Positions 1-11,857 of a stretch of DNA of 64,000 bases are shown in pieces; positions within the stretch are counted from its first letter, which is position 1, and every line of letters starts with the position of its first letter. The stretch is taken from contig NC_087247.1 in assembly GCF_037042905.1 (NCBI RefSeq), positions 43,189,920 to 43,253,919 on the forward strand, read 5' to 3'. This DNA comes from Lytechinus pictus. Its lineage: Eukaryota; Echinodermata; Echinoidea; Temnopleuroida; Toxopneustidae. A program made the translations under genes and the position numbers. Below the pieces are notes generated by a model. The model saw only the letters and a program-made list of their open reading frames with translations. It was not told where the DNA came from and ran no database searches.

Positions 1-250
1 GCCCAATTTGGAAGTATTTCAATTATCATTTGGAACCTGAATAACTTAAGTCAAAATCGATTAAATAGATTGTTGATACAAAATATTTATATCAGGAGGA
101 TCAAAGTATTCGATCGGAAGTGAGCTACGCTAGTCCTACTAACAATTATATTGAAATAAGCCTAATGAATATTTAACATCAATTAGATATAATTATCAGA
201 ATAATAAAAGAAATTGAATGAGAATTTCATTTTTGAAATGAAATTCCTAC

Positions 251-2151
251 CTGTAAAAATAGGCATATTGTTCCTTGCTGGAAGTTCGACCGACCCGTGG
301 TCCTAGTTCCATTTTGTAATTGACTCCTGGTTGCCTAGGGAAGGATGATATTAAAATAAAACGATAAAGAATGTAGGTTAGATTGGCGAATTTGTTTCGA
401 TATTCTTTTTTTTTTCTCACTCCTCGCTCTCTCTTCATCTTGCCATCTCACCTCCATCCATAAAAGTATTGAATACGTAACGAAATATATATGAAAAAAT
501 ACTGGAAGGCATATCAATCATGAAATTATAATTATTATGCAAAGATAATTGTCTTAATATGCATTTCTTATTGAAAAAAAAATCACTAAAAGATATATGT
601 CAACGATTTTGATATTTGTAAGAATATACTCTCTTCTCTCTAAATGTAAGACAAAAAGCTATTTATAAGTTCCTGGTATTTGGTACTTGAATTATTTGAG
701 GTAGATCGAAACCTAGTCTTATTCCACTGATATCATAAATTACTATTATCACCTTGATAGTTATTCTTTCGAACATGACTGAGTAAAGCGTTTTGAAAGT
801 AGAACTTGAAAAGCAATAAGGCAAAATATTTAATTTGGAATGACGAAAATAAATATTCCGTTATATATCAAAATATATATTTATTAATTTTACTATCGTG
901 CAAGATCAAAATCATTTAGGATGTATTTCACTTCACTTTATCAATCTAGCGACTAAGTCCCTGGTTACTAAAAAAACATTCTATAACATTTGTGCTTCTC
1001 TCAATCAAATTGCATTTTTACTCAGTGGATTACAAAAGAAGCTAGAAAATTTTGCAATAAAGCAGGGATAATCTTTTAGTAGATTGGACATAATTCATCA
1101 TTGTTATCTTTCTTTTTGCTTTATGTAGGACCTGACCGATTTTATACTATAACCATCGCCTCATTCAGCTCACGATTGGTCACTTAAACTGCATATAGAA
1201 TTTCAGAAAAATAATGCTGACGCCAGTGGGATCATTATTTTATTCAAATTTGACCTTTTCAAGATCATGTCATTAAATAATGATTGTATTCTGCATAAAA
1301 ATTTTACCTATTATTAACCCCATCGAGTAGCTCGTAAATAGCTGTCTCTGAGATATCTCGTATTTCTTGGATGAGGACTATGTCATATCGAACAATAATC
1401 TGAAAAAGTAAGAATAATGAATATTAAGAGACGACAAAATTAATAAAAATCAAAGAACCGTACGCAATGAAATATTATGATTCTTTTGTTTCAGGTTTTT
1501 ACCTTTATTTTGGGGGGATTGATAGTCTTCTTCTTTCAGGTTGTCTGCTGGATCAATTGTTTATCTTTTGACCATGATTGTCTTTTCCTATACGTCCAAT
1601 TCAAGAATGAGAACCTTTATTTTTGTATTTTACTTTTTTCCTCTTTTATTTGGCTCTTCGTGAATGTTTACAAAAAATGGCCCACCGTTTGTGTGTAGGC
1701 CTATAGATTATTCATGGAATCATGGATTCGAAAATTCAACGAGTACATATATAATCGATTAACTTGTTAAGGTTGTTTTTTTATGAATGTAAAAAAATGT
1801 TTATAAGTCAAAGCAATAAATGATATAATTAAACATATCACATGAAGTCAAAACGTAAAGATTTAGAATTTGAATTTAAAAAAAAATCAGAATTGTAATG
1901 CAAAGCGAAGAAAACAAAATAGAAAACCCATTTAACAATGGGAATTGAATTTAAAAAAAGAACAACAAAGATGTAATTATAACGTATGACTTGGTAACCT
2001 TTGTCAAATAGTTGACCACTTCCGGTTTGCCCATCTTAGTCTTCCCCAATACTTGTATATTGAAGGCAGCGATGGTGGAGTTGGTGCACGCATATGAAGC
2101 ACTTAAGAAGACAGAAAACATCAAGACGAGGATTACTTGATAAGATGCCAT
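251..2151 (-). CDS. DNase I-like secreted endonuclease, gene A (exons 1-3 only; runs off the left edge)
   Basis: The 5' part of a DNase I family gene. Exons: 2151-1999 (ATG, signal peptide about residues 1-21, then the family start motif AAFNIQ), 1399-1308 (holds the QEIR motif with the catalytic Glu equivalent to E39 of mammalian DNase I) and 334-251 (holds SSKEQYAYFY with the Glu equivalent to E78). Lengths are 153, 92 and 84 bp, matching genes B and C nearly base for base, so exons 4-8 are expected to the left of position 1. Oddities: exon 2 has one extra codon (NNR instead of NR before the junction); the exon 1 donor is weak (AAG|GTTACC); and exon 3 is the most diverged, reading YKMELGPRVGR where B has YEMVISSRLGR. 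It faces gene B head to head. Whether it is functional cannot be judged because the catalytic His exons are outside the window. Known role of the family: Ca/Mg-dependent hydrolysis of extracellular DNA. Confidence 0.85.
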
Positions 2152-3833
2152 GATGGGAGGAGATTTTCGAATCTAACCTGTCAACAGGAATAAAGAAGAT
2201 AGAAAAGGAAAATGATTATCAGCTTTCCTGGAGAATGTTGAATATTTTTACGTTGAAACGAGAGCATCACAAACCTTACGCCAAGAAGAGTTCTTTTGTC
2301 GTATCTGCTGGGGCAGCAGGAATATTTCAACTATATAAAGATGGCTTCGATTCTATATTTACGTTTGTTGTCACATTTTGTAACAGCATCTGATCAAACA
2401 GCATAATGCTGACGTTCTAGTTACGGAAAAAATCAGAACAAATCATGGGAGAAGTTAATTGTTTTACTCAGTAAATATTTCATGAGCCCATAGCCATGAT
2501 TAATATTGTTTCTGTTTCCCGTGATGCATTTTATGTAGGGAGTTGGAGAGAGAGAGTGAGCGCAGGTGTGGGGTGTGCGTGGGTTGGTGGGTGTGTGTGT
2601 GTTTGAGAAAGATAGATAGGGGAGATTGGGTTGATGGTTATGGGAAAGAATCATAATGCGAGAAAGAAACAAACATTTTGAATATGCGGATAAACACTTT
2701 ATTTTTAAAACAAGAAGTGTTCTTTTCATTAGTCAGACTTATCGGGGCGAAATTACTAATCAAATAGATAACATTTTAGCATCACTCTATTTTTCACGTT
2801 TGGATGCCACCCCTGGTTCTCTCGTGGATATGAATCCTTGGTCTGTTTAACATGTTTTCGTCTCGACGTATCATTTGCTTAAAAGAATGCAAAGAGAAAT
2901 TGACAAACAGGCGAGAGAGAGATTGACATTGCGTATGTAATATTCCAATATTAGATAAGTATTATTTTGAACAATATAAACGATGATCATGATGATAAGG
3001 GCGAATCTGCATCATTAAGGAGGAACATTAGAAAGATTACCGTGCTTGTTAAATTCCCTTATATAAGCATATAAAAAAGTTGGCAAACAGAGTTGTAGCA
3101 CATGAATTAGAAAAATTGAATTACAGAAGCAAATAAAAATATGAGGGGAAATAAAGAGAGGAAATCAGAAAACAGAATACATTATTTTAAAGAAGAGAAC
3201 CATAACGTGCACTAATAAAGCAGATCACGAGAGATGAAGTTTACGGAGATCATTACCAGAAGAAACACTAGATAAATGTAAAAAACGTCCATGTGTCTTC
3301 TTGATATATAAAAAATGTTTTTGTTTTAAGTAATATATATATAAGTCCGTTTTATAAATGTTCAGTAATATCTTTAATGAGCCCAGTATATCACGCAAGA
3401 AAAGAAACTCAAGCAAAACTGCATGTGATTATAATCAGAATTAAATACTAGTCATTATGCATAAAGTTGTCTATTATCACGGTATTGCAGAATTTAAGCA
3501 CGTGTTGATCATGATGAATGCCATAGAAGATAATATATTTCTTATTGTTTTATATCGATAGAAAGAAAGATAAGCCCGTCATTAATTGATGGAAAGTGCA
3601 AAGTTTATTTATTAATTTATTCTTTAACGTAATAAGTCTTCTGGTTATACAAGGTAACCATTATCGGACGTTGTTCTTCCATGGAGCTGTCTGTGGAATA
3701 AATTAATTTTCAAAAGAGTGTCCGCCGACGACTCTCGGTGAGAAAGATACTACTAAGGAAGATCTTTCTGTTGAGAATACTCAGATCAGATACGACTGTC
3801 TTCCGAAGCGCGTACACCTTTTCCTTTGCAACC
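2152..3833. other. Shared upstream region of divergent DNase genes A and B
   Basis: About 1.7 kb between the two start codons, with no credible coding exon. A TATATAAAG string lies at 2332-2340, about 185 bases from the gene A ATG; it reads as a TATA box on the plus strand and as CTTTATATA on the minus strand, so which gene it serves is unclear. A GT/GA-rich patch lies at 2538-2625. I see no CpG-rich segment and no transposon ends here. Confidence 0.4.
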
Positions 3834-6800
3834 ATGGCGCCTTTTTCGACAATGCTTTTCTGTGTGTTTGCTGCATCATTTAGCTGGCAACAGACCACAT
3901 CTGCGATCAAGATATCTGCGTTCAATATCCAAACATTCGGGACCAGCAAAATGGACAAGCCTGAAGTGGTTAATTACCTAAAGCAAGTGAGCCAAATTGT
4001 TGAAAACATATTTTCGACTAATCTTTGTTGTCACCACGATTGCATTGTAGCTCAATTTACAATTGAATTAAGTTCAAGTAGGATTACATATATGATATAT
4101 TTCTTCCACATCACAAGATATGTGATTATGATTACAATGTAATTTTTATCATGATTTTCATTGTAGCTGGTCTAAGATAAGATAAGGTACGTTGGTTTAT
4201 TTGGAGTAAAGAATATTGAAAATGAGATAATTTGAAATATAACTAACAAAACATTTAATAAACAAATGATAATGTTTGATAAATGGAAGCATGCAGGTAT
4301 CATTAGAGTATAAAATAATGAAGTAATCATAAATTTTGTTTTACTGTTTATACTGAACAGTTTATACTGGGGGGGGGGGCGATCGCCCCACCAATGAAAA
4401 TATTGGGGGGCAAACCTATCGTTTTGCCCCCCAATAATTCCTCATGTGCAAAGATAAAATAAGATTGTAATGTTACACAGAAATCAGCAAGCGAGATTGA
4501 GATACTCAACTCGTTCTTTATTTAAAATCGTGCTCAAAATGTCAATTTTTCAGATTGGAATATTAAAAAATTCAGCTCGCGCTTCGGTCTCGCATTAATT
4601 CTGTAACAAAAACCCATACTTTTCATGATTGAATAGGTGAAAAGAATGTCACGTTTTAAGTTCTTAACCTCAAAAGAACTCCCGCATCGATTTTCAATAA
4701 TTTTTTGTTGGATACATATCTTGTTCATTAAACTGTCATTTTTTTCAGATCGAAATATCAAAATTTTCAGCTCGCGTTTCGCGCTCGAATCTATTGTTCT
4801 TTTAGTTACCCATCTTAATAATTGGAACCAAAAATGCTTAGAATCTCAAGCTTTCAGCTAAGAATATAAAGAAATTTCAGCTCGCTCTCGGCACTCGCAT
4901 TATCTGTGTAGTGAGATATGAATCCTCATGAGATACTACAAACAATCCTAAACAGGTACCTTTTTCCTGTTTTCAGGTCAGTATAGTAAAAAAAATTCAG
5001 CTCGCGCTTCGCGCTCGCATTAATTTGTTGGTGAGATATGTGTCTCTGTCTCATGAGTCATATATATATGTATATATATATATATATATATATAGGCCTA
5101 TGTGTGTGTGTGTGTGTGGGTTGGTGAGTGTGTTTGTTTTGTGTGATCGAGCGCCTTTGGAACGTTGATTCATGATTTTGCCCCCCCCCATCTGAAAAAC
5201 CATAGGGTTAGGGTTAGGGTTAGGGTTGACGCCTAGGATCGACGCCCTGATACTGAATAGCTGAAGTGCATTAACCAACTTCAAAATAGTCCTATAATCT
5301 TTTTGTAAATTTCATGAAGATTTATTTTATATTAAAAACAATAATAAGAGTAATAATAATAAAAATCAGTGATAAACAGCTCATGAAATTAACGAAAGTT
5401 TTAGGACGATACATTTTTATTTCAAATTACAAATTTATAATTTTTGAATATTTAAACAATTTACATGTATATTATCTCAAATTTATCCCTTTTTGAAAAT
5501 AAATATATAAAATTGTTCATTACACCATTTTGATATGAAACCAGTGGTATTTCGTGTTATAACCAAAAACAACAAATATTTCAGCACTGACAACGACAGG
5601 CTTATACACGCATCTCTATTTTCATGACTCAAGATTTCTTTTTGGGGGGCTGTTTTTACTTCAGATCATAGCAAGGTATGACATGGTTCTTATTCAAGAA
5701 ATACGCAACAAGGATGGGACAGCTATCAAAGAATTGCTAGATGAGGTCAACAGGTATGTATACGAGTCATTAGAAAATAGGCATTTCAGTAATTTAATGC
5801 CATATATATATATATATATTTTAAACAAGTGCACACCTAGTTACCAATAATGCGATAGCATTTCTATTTATTTGAAAGGAGGTTAAAAGAGCATTGTAGA
5901 TTAAATGCCTTGCTCACGGGCAAATTTGCCGCGGCCGGGGATCGAACCCCGGACTTTCCATGTATGACCAGGCGCTTTAGACCACTCGGCCACGGCACCT
6001 CCTGACCTCCATATATCAAGAGGCAATTCGATAGTTGTCCGTTGGATTTGGGTCGGCCGTACATAAGGTTAATCTCTTTTTGGCTGCTAACCTTTCTGAA
6101 TAATACTTTTTTTTATGTCTATGTCTCATTTATTTAATGTTTGTACTATTTATATTGTCGTTTTTATACTATGAAAAATAAATTGAAAATGTACGATACG
6201 TATGTGAATCTACGACTGATTAGACACAACTACATGCATATGGTACAATACTGTACCAGGGATAGATCCAACACTGAACATCAGGGTTCCAAAAAACATT
6301 TCCCCCGATCTATGTACATTTTTATATTTTTTATGAACAAGTTTGAGTTTCTCATAAGGTATGAATGAAAAATGGGAGCGCAAAGCGCGAGCTTTAATTT
6401 TGAACATTTTATTATCTTGAAAGCTCATATGTCGTGTATTGAAACTATATTACAGCAGTCAGATGCAACACTTGTCCTATGAATGTGGGGGGTTACACCA
6501 TTCTTATGAACAATATTAAAAATAATAGGAATATGACATTTGAGGAGAACCATGCATTTTTATAGAAATCAAGGACTTTCATCTTGCTTATATATAATCA
6601 TTTGATTAAATATAGCAAATATATTGCAAACTGCTCTCAATTTTTTTTCCTTATTATTTTCTATGTGATGATGAAGATGTTGACAATGATATTTACGAAA
6701 AGTATAATCACTATGATGATGAAGATGATTATATTTAAATAATCATTATCATCATTACTATTGTTATTAGTGGCGGTATTGGGATTATTGTTATTAATAG

Positions 6801-9800
6801 TAGTATATAGTATTAATATTAATATTATTATCATCATTATTGTTATTTTTTCTATCAGTATTGGTTCATTATATCATTGTATTGGTTAATATTCTGTCAT
6901 TATTGATGTAATTAAATGGAACTGTTATATTCGTTAAGCATATCATTTAGGTCTACTTTATTTCATATTAATATTTGTAGCTATTCTGCAGATGAATACG
7001 AAATGGTAATATCATCAAGACTTGGGCGAAGTGACAGCTACAAGGAGCAATATGCATATTTCTACAAGTAAGTTAGGGTTATACACATAAAATTAATTTC
7101 ATACAAAAATCCAATAATAACTGTTAAAGAAAATATCACCAACATACTCCTTTTATCTAAAGTATATATGACATCCAGAGGTATCCATGGATTGAAGGGT
7201 GATAGAGTCATGATATTATTTGAATCGAAGTTTGGAAATTGTATAATGATAAGATTTTACATGTCATACATACTACAAGATGCGTGATTTTTTTTTCATT
7301 TTGCACTATCTCTGATTTATTTCGTTAGTTCTATATCATATATATATATACTGTATATATCTTGGTGAACATATATTTTGATTTGATTAAGTAAGTAACG
7401 CCTAAGAAAAAAACACAAGCATTTATGGGGTAAAGAATATCGCCAGAATCGCCAGCAACATTGCTATTTATGTTGTCATCACTAGCATTCTCTACATCCT
7501 CCTCCTCCCCCTTCCCCCTTATCATCATCATCATCATAATCATCATCGCCACCACACTGCAAAAACTCCAGTGTTGATTTAACACCAACCCGGTATCTAT
7601 ATATGTCCACACCAGAAAAGTATTAAAACAACACCAGTTTGGAATAAAATCGATGCTTTAATACTAATTGGTGTTGTATAAACACCTAACTGGTGTTAGA
7701 CCAAAAGGAAACTGGTGTTGTTTAACACTTCTCTGGTGTGGACATATATAGATTCCGGGCTGGTGTTAAATCAACATTATCACAACCATCACTATTACAT
7801 CATCATCATCACCATCACCGTCAGCGTCATCATCATCTCATCACAATCATCATCATCACCATCACTATCACCTATGCCCTTAAGCAAGGCAATAATTCAA
7901 CATTATCTTACTTTAACATTAATTGAAATGCTATAGGCATTACTGGTACAAAAAGCATTGTTATCTTTGTAATAATTATCGTCGTCATCATCTTGTGATG
8001 ATGTTAATTCAAGATCACCGTTTGTTAGCTCAAGATATTGAGCCAAAATAACTTTCATTAAAAAAGGAAAATTCGCATATCATGCAATTCACTTCTAATA
8101 TCTGCAATATTCAACGATTTAACAATTAAGAATAACACCAATGATTCCAACATACTTGACCAAAATAATAGGTCCGATATAATAAAACACTTGCGCCCTG
8201 GGTTAGTATTTGCTTGAAATAAATTATTACATATGTTTTGATTAGGAGAAAATGGTGTTGGCTATAAAAAAAAATCAATGGGTACATCTTTTTAATTCAC
8301 CAGGACAAGCATGTTAAGTGTGCAAGACCAGTTTGAGTACCCAGATAATGGAGCAATAGACAAATTCGAAAGAGAGCCTTATGTTGTCAAGTTTTATGCA
8401 TCTTCTACGTGTAAGTATGTGATGAATATGCATATAATACATCTTTGAGAGTATCTTATTGTGTTAATATCCACTTTATTGAGAAAAAAATCCCATCCCT
8501 TGATGGAAAGTAATTCATAGTGTCTGCCTCAAGTTCCTCTAAGAATTTGATAATAATATTATAAATGTGTATATGGAATCACCCTTTTTCACGAAAATAT
8601 AGTTATAGATTCGAAACGAATGAAGCCTTCTATTTCAAACTCAGTTAGTGACATATATACCTCCAACATCTGGATTCCCCATTGACATTATTACAGATTG
8701 CAATTGAACAACTTATTCTCATAATTGCCCTACACCGTTGTACATCGCGGTAGTGATATCACAGAAAAGGGATACTTATGATAATCAATAGACTTTTTGC
8801 TCGTCATGATAGTGAAATTGTATTAAAAAATGATCATCATAAAGCCGAGCATTCAAACCATTAAATCTACTCCTCATCTGAGATTCATGAGCATCCACAT
8901 GTGATTACTATAACACTGCAAAATTTTCCTTAAATATATTTCTCCTGTAATATTTAAGCTGGAGTTTGTAATCATCTTTAAACCTATATCATATAGATGG
9001 TTCATTATCATTAATTAATTAATTAATTATTCATTTAGTTTTATTTTAGCAGGGTAGCCCCATCAGTAATTGACACTCTGTTTTACATGGGGGTCGTGAA
9101 TAACATAAAAAATAAAAAATACAAACATTAATTTTATATAAGCAAAACAAATGGAAGATACTAACAGTGAAATAAACAAAAGTCAATCGCAAGCTCTGCT
9201 AGTCAAACTTATTATTCAAATAAACATTTACCTTATTTTCCATTATTAAGAAAATCATTTGTGAACAAATTTGAAAAACAAATTATTGCATCATAAAGAG
9301 AATGTGTTAACATAAAGGAATATCATAATTTTCATTTTCTTAGTATCCATAATTATGTTTTAACAAAGTAAACCATGATGAAATTCTGGGAATTAGGTGG
9401 TATACAATATTGGGGGTATTTACTCAATCACAGTAGCAATAGGCACTCAGATGTTCGTGAATGTATTCATTTTCACTCTTTATTGAAGCTGTGAAGGAAT
9501 TTGCAGCAGTGGCCCTTCATGCTAAACCAGATGAGGCTGTTTCTGAAATCGATCTCTTAGCTGACGTCTATGACTACACAACCAACCAGTTTAATATCGA
9601 GGTAAAAACTATGCCTTGGTCTACAGGAATGCAACCTTAAACCTTCATTCTGAAGAAGCGTTTTTATGAGTTATAAGGGAAACAATCTCGTAGTCTCGCG
9701 GCTTTAGATCAAAACCAAGTAAAATAGCACCTTTTTGGCCTTAATCTTCTGTGACAAGATCCATCAGGGAGGACTCAAAGCAGTCAGTTCCGTTGCTTCA

Positions 9801-11857
9801 TCCTTGAAAACATTCATGCCAAGTTGATCCGCTGACAAGAAATTGTCATGATGACCAAGTGATTTTTTTTAATCCATGATACATAATTTTCATGTTTTGT
9901 CTCTCTTTTGAATAAAAATAAAATGAAGCGAAGAAGAAGAAGAAGGGGGAGGAGGAGAAGGAGGAGGAGGAGGAAGATAAAACGTTTAAGAGCAACAAGC
10001 TGGAGAAAGGCAAACAAAACAAAACAAAGAAAGAAAAACAGAACAAGGGGAAGGGAGTTCACTTTTTTTTCATACACTCCATTTTATTTCATACTACTAT
10101 GTCTGAATTATAAAGTTCACCAATTTTTTTTCTGTTCAATAATTCTTACACATTGGCTTTATGATTTTGTACATTAACAGGAGGAATAATCTTGATACCA
10201 ATGCAATGCGAGTGTCTCGTCGACTCCTAATTATTTATTCACAACTCTGTTTATCCACCAACTTCATTTCACGTTCTGACATCTATACTATTTCATCTTT
10301 AGAATGTCGTCCTAATGGGAGATTTCAACGCTGACTGTAGCTACGTCAAGGAAGATGATTGGTCCAATATTCGCCTCCGAACAGAGGGCCGATTTGATTG
10401 GGTAATACCCGACGAAGATGACACAACCGTATCAGGAAATACGCACTGTGCCTACGACAGGTATACCCCTCTTCATACACACGATAAACATTTCATTTAT
10501 TTAAATCTGCTATTAAAATGCCACGACAATAATATGCTACCAATTAAAGACAGTGTACTTAAAAGGAATATGTTAAGTTATAATGCACATTTTCTTTCTA
10601 AAACAACACTCCTTCATTCTTTGCGACGGGCAATTAGAGAATAAGGCTTATTGTCATTAACACCCTCTTTCCTTTTTAGATTCGTGTTAGCAGGCACTCA
10701 ACTGCAACAGACGTCTTTTGGGGCTCAACCTTTTAAATTTGATGAGCACTTTAATCTTGATTACTACGACGTAAGTATAATTCCTACCTACTTACATTAA
10801 AGTGAAACGAGGCCACGAATTAGCTTTGTTTGCCATAGCCCGAATGACACTAGTAAACTCGGTGGACTTTTTGTTTGTTTAACTCAAGTTCCCCTTTAAT
10901 GTGTTTCCCGACCTCATACATTTTCTATATTACGTTTTACAAATAAAGTTGTTAAAGTTTGCAAATGGAGGTAGAACATCGTCCATATCATTATCAGAGA
11001 ACAACTGTGCCTATAGACAACCCTGGATCTTCATTTAAAAATAGATATATCTCTTTCACAGGGGCCGCGGAAGCGGGGGCTGGGGGGGGGGGGGGCTTCA
11101 GCCCCACTTTTTTCCAAAACCGTGTACAAAAACGTAAAAATGACCGACCATATGATTGTGATTTTTTGCATGGTCAGCCCCCCCCCCCCCCACTTTGAAA
11201 ACCGTTCCGCGGCCCCTGTTTCATATCATACCTAAACCAAAGTAAAAATAACCCGACCGATCAAGCATAATATTTTTCAACAACCCAGTTGTGAATATTA
11301 AGAAAGGAGGAAAAAAAGGCCTGACTTGCATCAAGATTTATAGCAGTACATGATTATATCAATTCCTGCAATCCATTTTTTTTGGGGATAAATTGATATG
11401 GTAAATAGGTGCAATCTAGAGAATACTGGAAGGTGAGAGTTTGTTCATGTTGTTGTTTAGTTTTAATAACGCTCTCCTTCAAAAAGAATATAATTATGCA
11501 CCAGATGGATAGACAGAGAGAGGAATATATGGAATGCGTATATTTTGTGGGTGGTTAATGGTAAAGGTATTATGTTGGTGTTTTAAAGATCAGGGGTCCG
11601 TAACACAAAGGTTAGCGATTAATCGTGTACTTGTTACGATTGATTGTACAATGTAGTCAATGGAATCAATCGTAGGAAAAAATTTCCACAATCTTTGCTA
11701 TATAAATTTTGTGTTACGGGCCACAGAACTAAAATTAAATCTTGTAAGTGTCCCTACAGTTTTTTTTTTTTTATGTTACTTTACTTGTATTTCTTATCAT
11801 TCATTCCAGGCCGTTGCTGTCAGCGACCACTATCCCGTGGAAATTGAAATTAATTAA
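3834..11857 (+). CDS. DNase I-like secreted endonuclease, gene B (complete, 8 exons, 281 aa)
   Basis: Exons: 3834-3986, 5665-5753, 6981-7067, 8304-8410, 9489-9601, 10303-10460, 10680-10770 and 11810-11857 (stop TAA), 846 bp in all with every junction GT-AG and in phase. The ATG at 3834 is chosen over the upstream in-frame ATG at 3738 because it has a strong context (ACCATGG) and gives a clean signal peptide (residues 1-24, ending before IKISAFNIQTFG). All catalytic positions of DNase I are visible: E63 in QEIR, E103 in SYKEQY, H156 in ALHA, D190 and N192 in GDFNADC, D223, and D272-H273 in SDHYPVE. The structural disulphide pair is kept (C195 and C232), but the small surface CxxC disulphide of mammalian DNase I is absent. 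Length matches human DNASE1 (282 aa). It is expected to be an active secreted nuclease that cuts double-stranded DNA. Neighbours A and C are paralogues in opposite orientation. Confidence 0.95.
4368..5190. repeat. Minisatellite element bounded by G- and C-tracts in intron 1 of DNase gene B
   Basis: A G10 run at 4370 and a C9 run near 5181 bound a segment with four copies of a unit built around TTCAGCTCGCGCTTCGCG, at 4571, 4766, 4876 and 4996. Spacing between copies is uneven, about 110-195 bases. The same unit occurs in the elements at 37,660-39,109 and 49,608-50,581, the second of which has proven hAT-like ends, so this is probably a relative that has lost recognisable ends. Confidence 0.6.
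5045..5095. repeat. TA and TG dinucleotide microsatellite
   Basis: A run of alternating TA from about 5058 to 5094, followed by a (TG) run to 5117. Ordinary simple-sequence DNA. Confidence 0.8.
5195..5228 (+). repeat. Interstitial telomere-like repeat, four TTAGGG units
   Basis: Four perfect head-to-tail TAGGGT units at 5203-5227, just right of a C-tract and the minisatellite of intron 1 of gene B. TTAGGG is the animal telomere unit. Confidence 0.7.
5870..6003 (-). repeat. tRNA-derived SINE in intron 2 of DNase gene B
   Basis: Read on the minus strand it starts with a tRNA-like head: A box GTGGCCGAGTGGTCTAAAGC and B box GGGTTCGATCCCC, with a paired T arm. The anticodon arm does not pair properly, so it is not a working tRNA. 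The head is followed by a body, GGCAAATTTGCCCGTGAGCAAGGC, then ATTTAATC, typical of SINE bodies. A similar GGTAAGGCATTAATC body follows the tRNA head of the copy near 52,170, so they belong to related families. Confidence 0.7.
6660..6860. repeat. Trinucleotide-rich simple sequence (ATT/ATG)
   Basis: Runs of ATG, ATT and TAT steps inside intron 2 of gene B; no coding potential or transposon ends. Confidence 0.6.
7555..7776. mobile_element. MITE-like inverted repeat in intron 3 of DNase gene B
   Basis: The left arm starts CACTGCAAAAACTCC, continues TTGATTTAACACCAACC and reaches ACAACACCAGTTT near 7643. The right arm is its imperfect complement, AAACTGGTGTTG near 7708 to GGTGTTAAATCAAC at 7776. 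The right terminal CACTGCAAAAA stretch is missing, so the copy is truncated. It sits next to CAT-rich microsatellite DNA (7520-7550 and 7795-7875). Confidence 0.65.
9905..10060. repeat. Purine-only AAG/AGG tract in intron 5 of DNase gene B
   Basis: About 150 bases of almost pure A and G on the plus strand. Open frames in it are low-complexity Arg/Lys or Leu/Ser runs and are not genes. Confidence 0.8.
11059..11218. mobile_element. Short TIR element CAGGGGCCGCGGAA in intron 7 of DNase gene B
   Basis: A 160-bp element with perfect 14-bp terminal inverted repeats, CAGGGGCCGCGGAA and TTCCGCGGCCCCTG, and internal G- and C-tracts that can pair. Flanks share TTTCA on both sides (11054-11058 and 11219-11223), compatible with a target duplication. 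CAGGGG ends are common among hAT elements, but the 8-bp duplication expected for hAT is not intact. Confidence 0.7.

Noticed and set aside
3738-3833. Upstream in-frame ATG for DNase gene B
   Set aside because: It would put a basic 32-residue stretch before the signal peptide; the ATG at 3834 has the better context and matches paralogue lengths.
4000-4142. Reading-through of exon 1 of DNase gene B to a stop at 4142
   Set aside because: The paralogues and the family protein continue in exon 2; 3986 is a good donor (CAA|GTGAGC).
5928-6003. Possible functional tRNA gene
   Set aside because: A and B boxes and T arm are good, but the acceptor stem does not pair in the register set by the A box and the anticodon arm is broken; the SINE body follows.
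9814-10177. Arg/Lys-rich or Leu/Ser-rich frames
   Set aside because: Artefacts of a pure AAG/AGG microsatellite.
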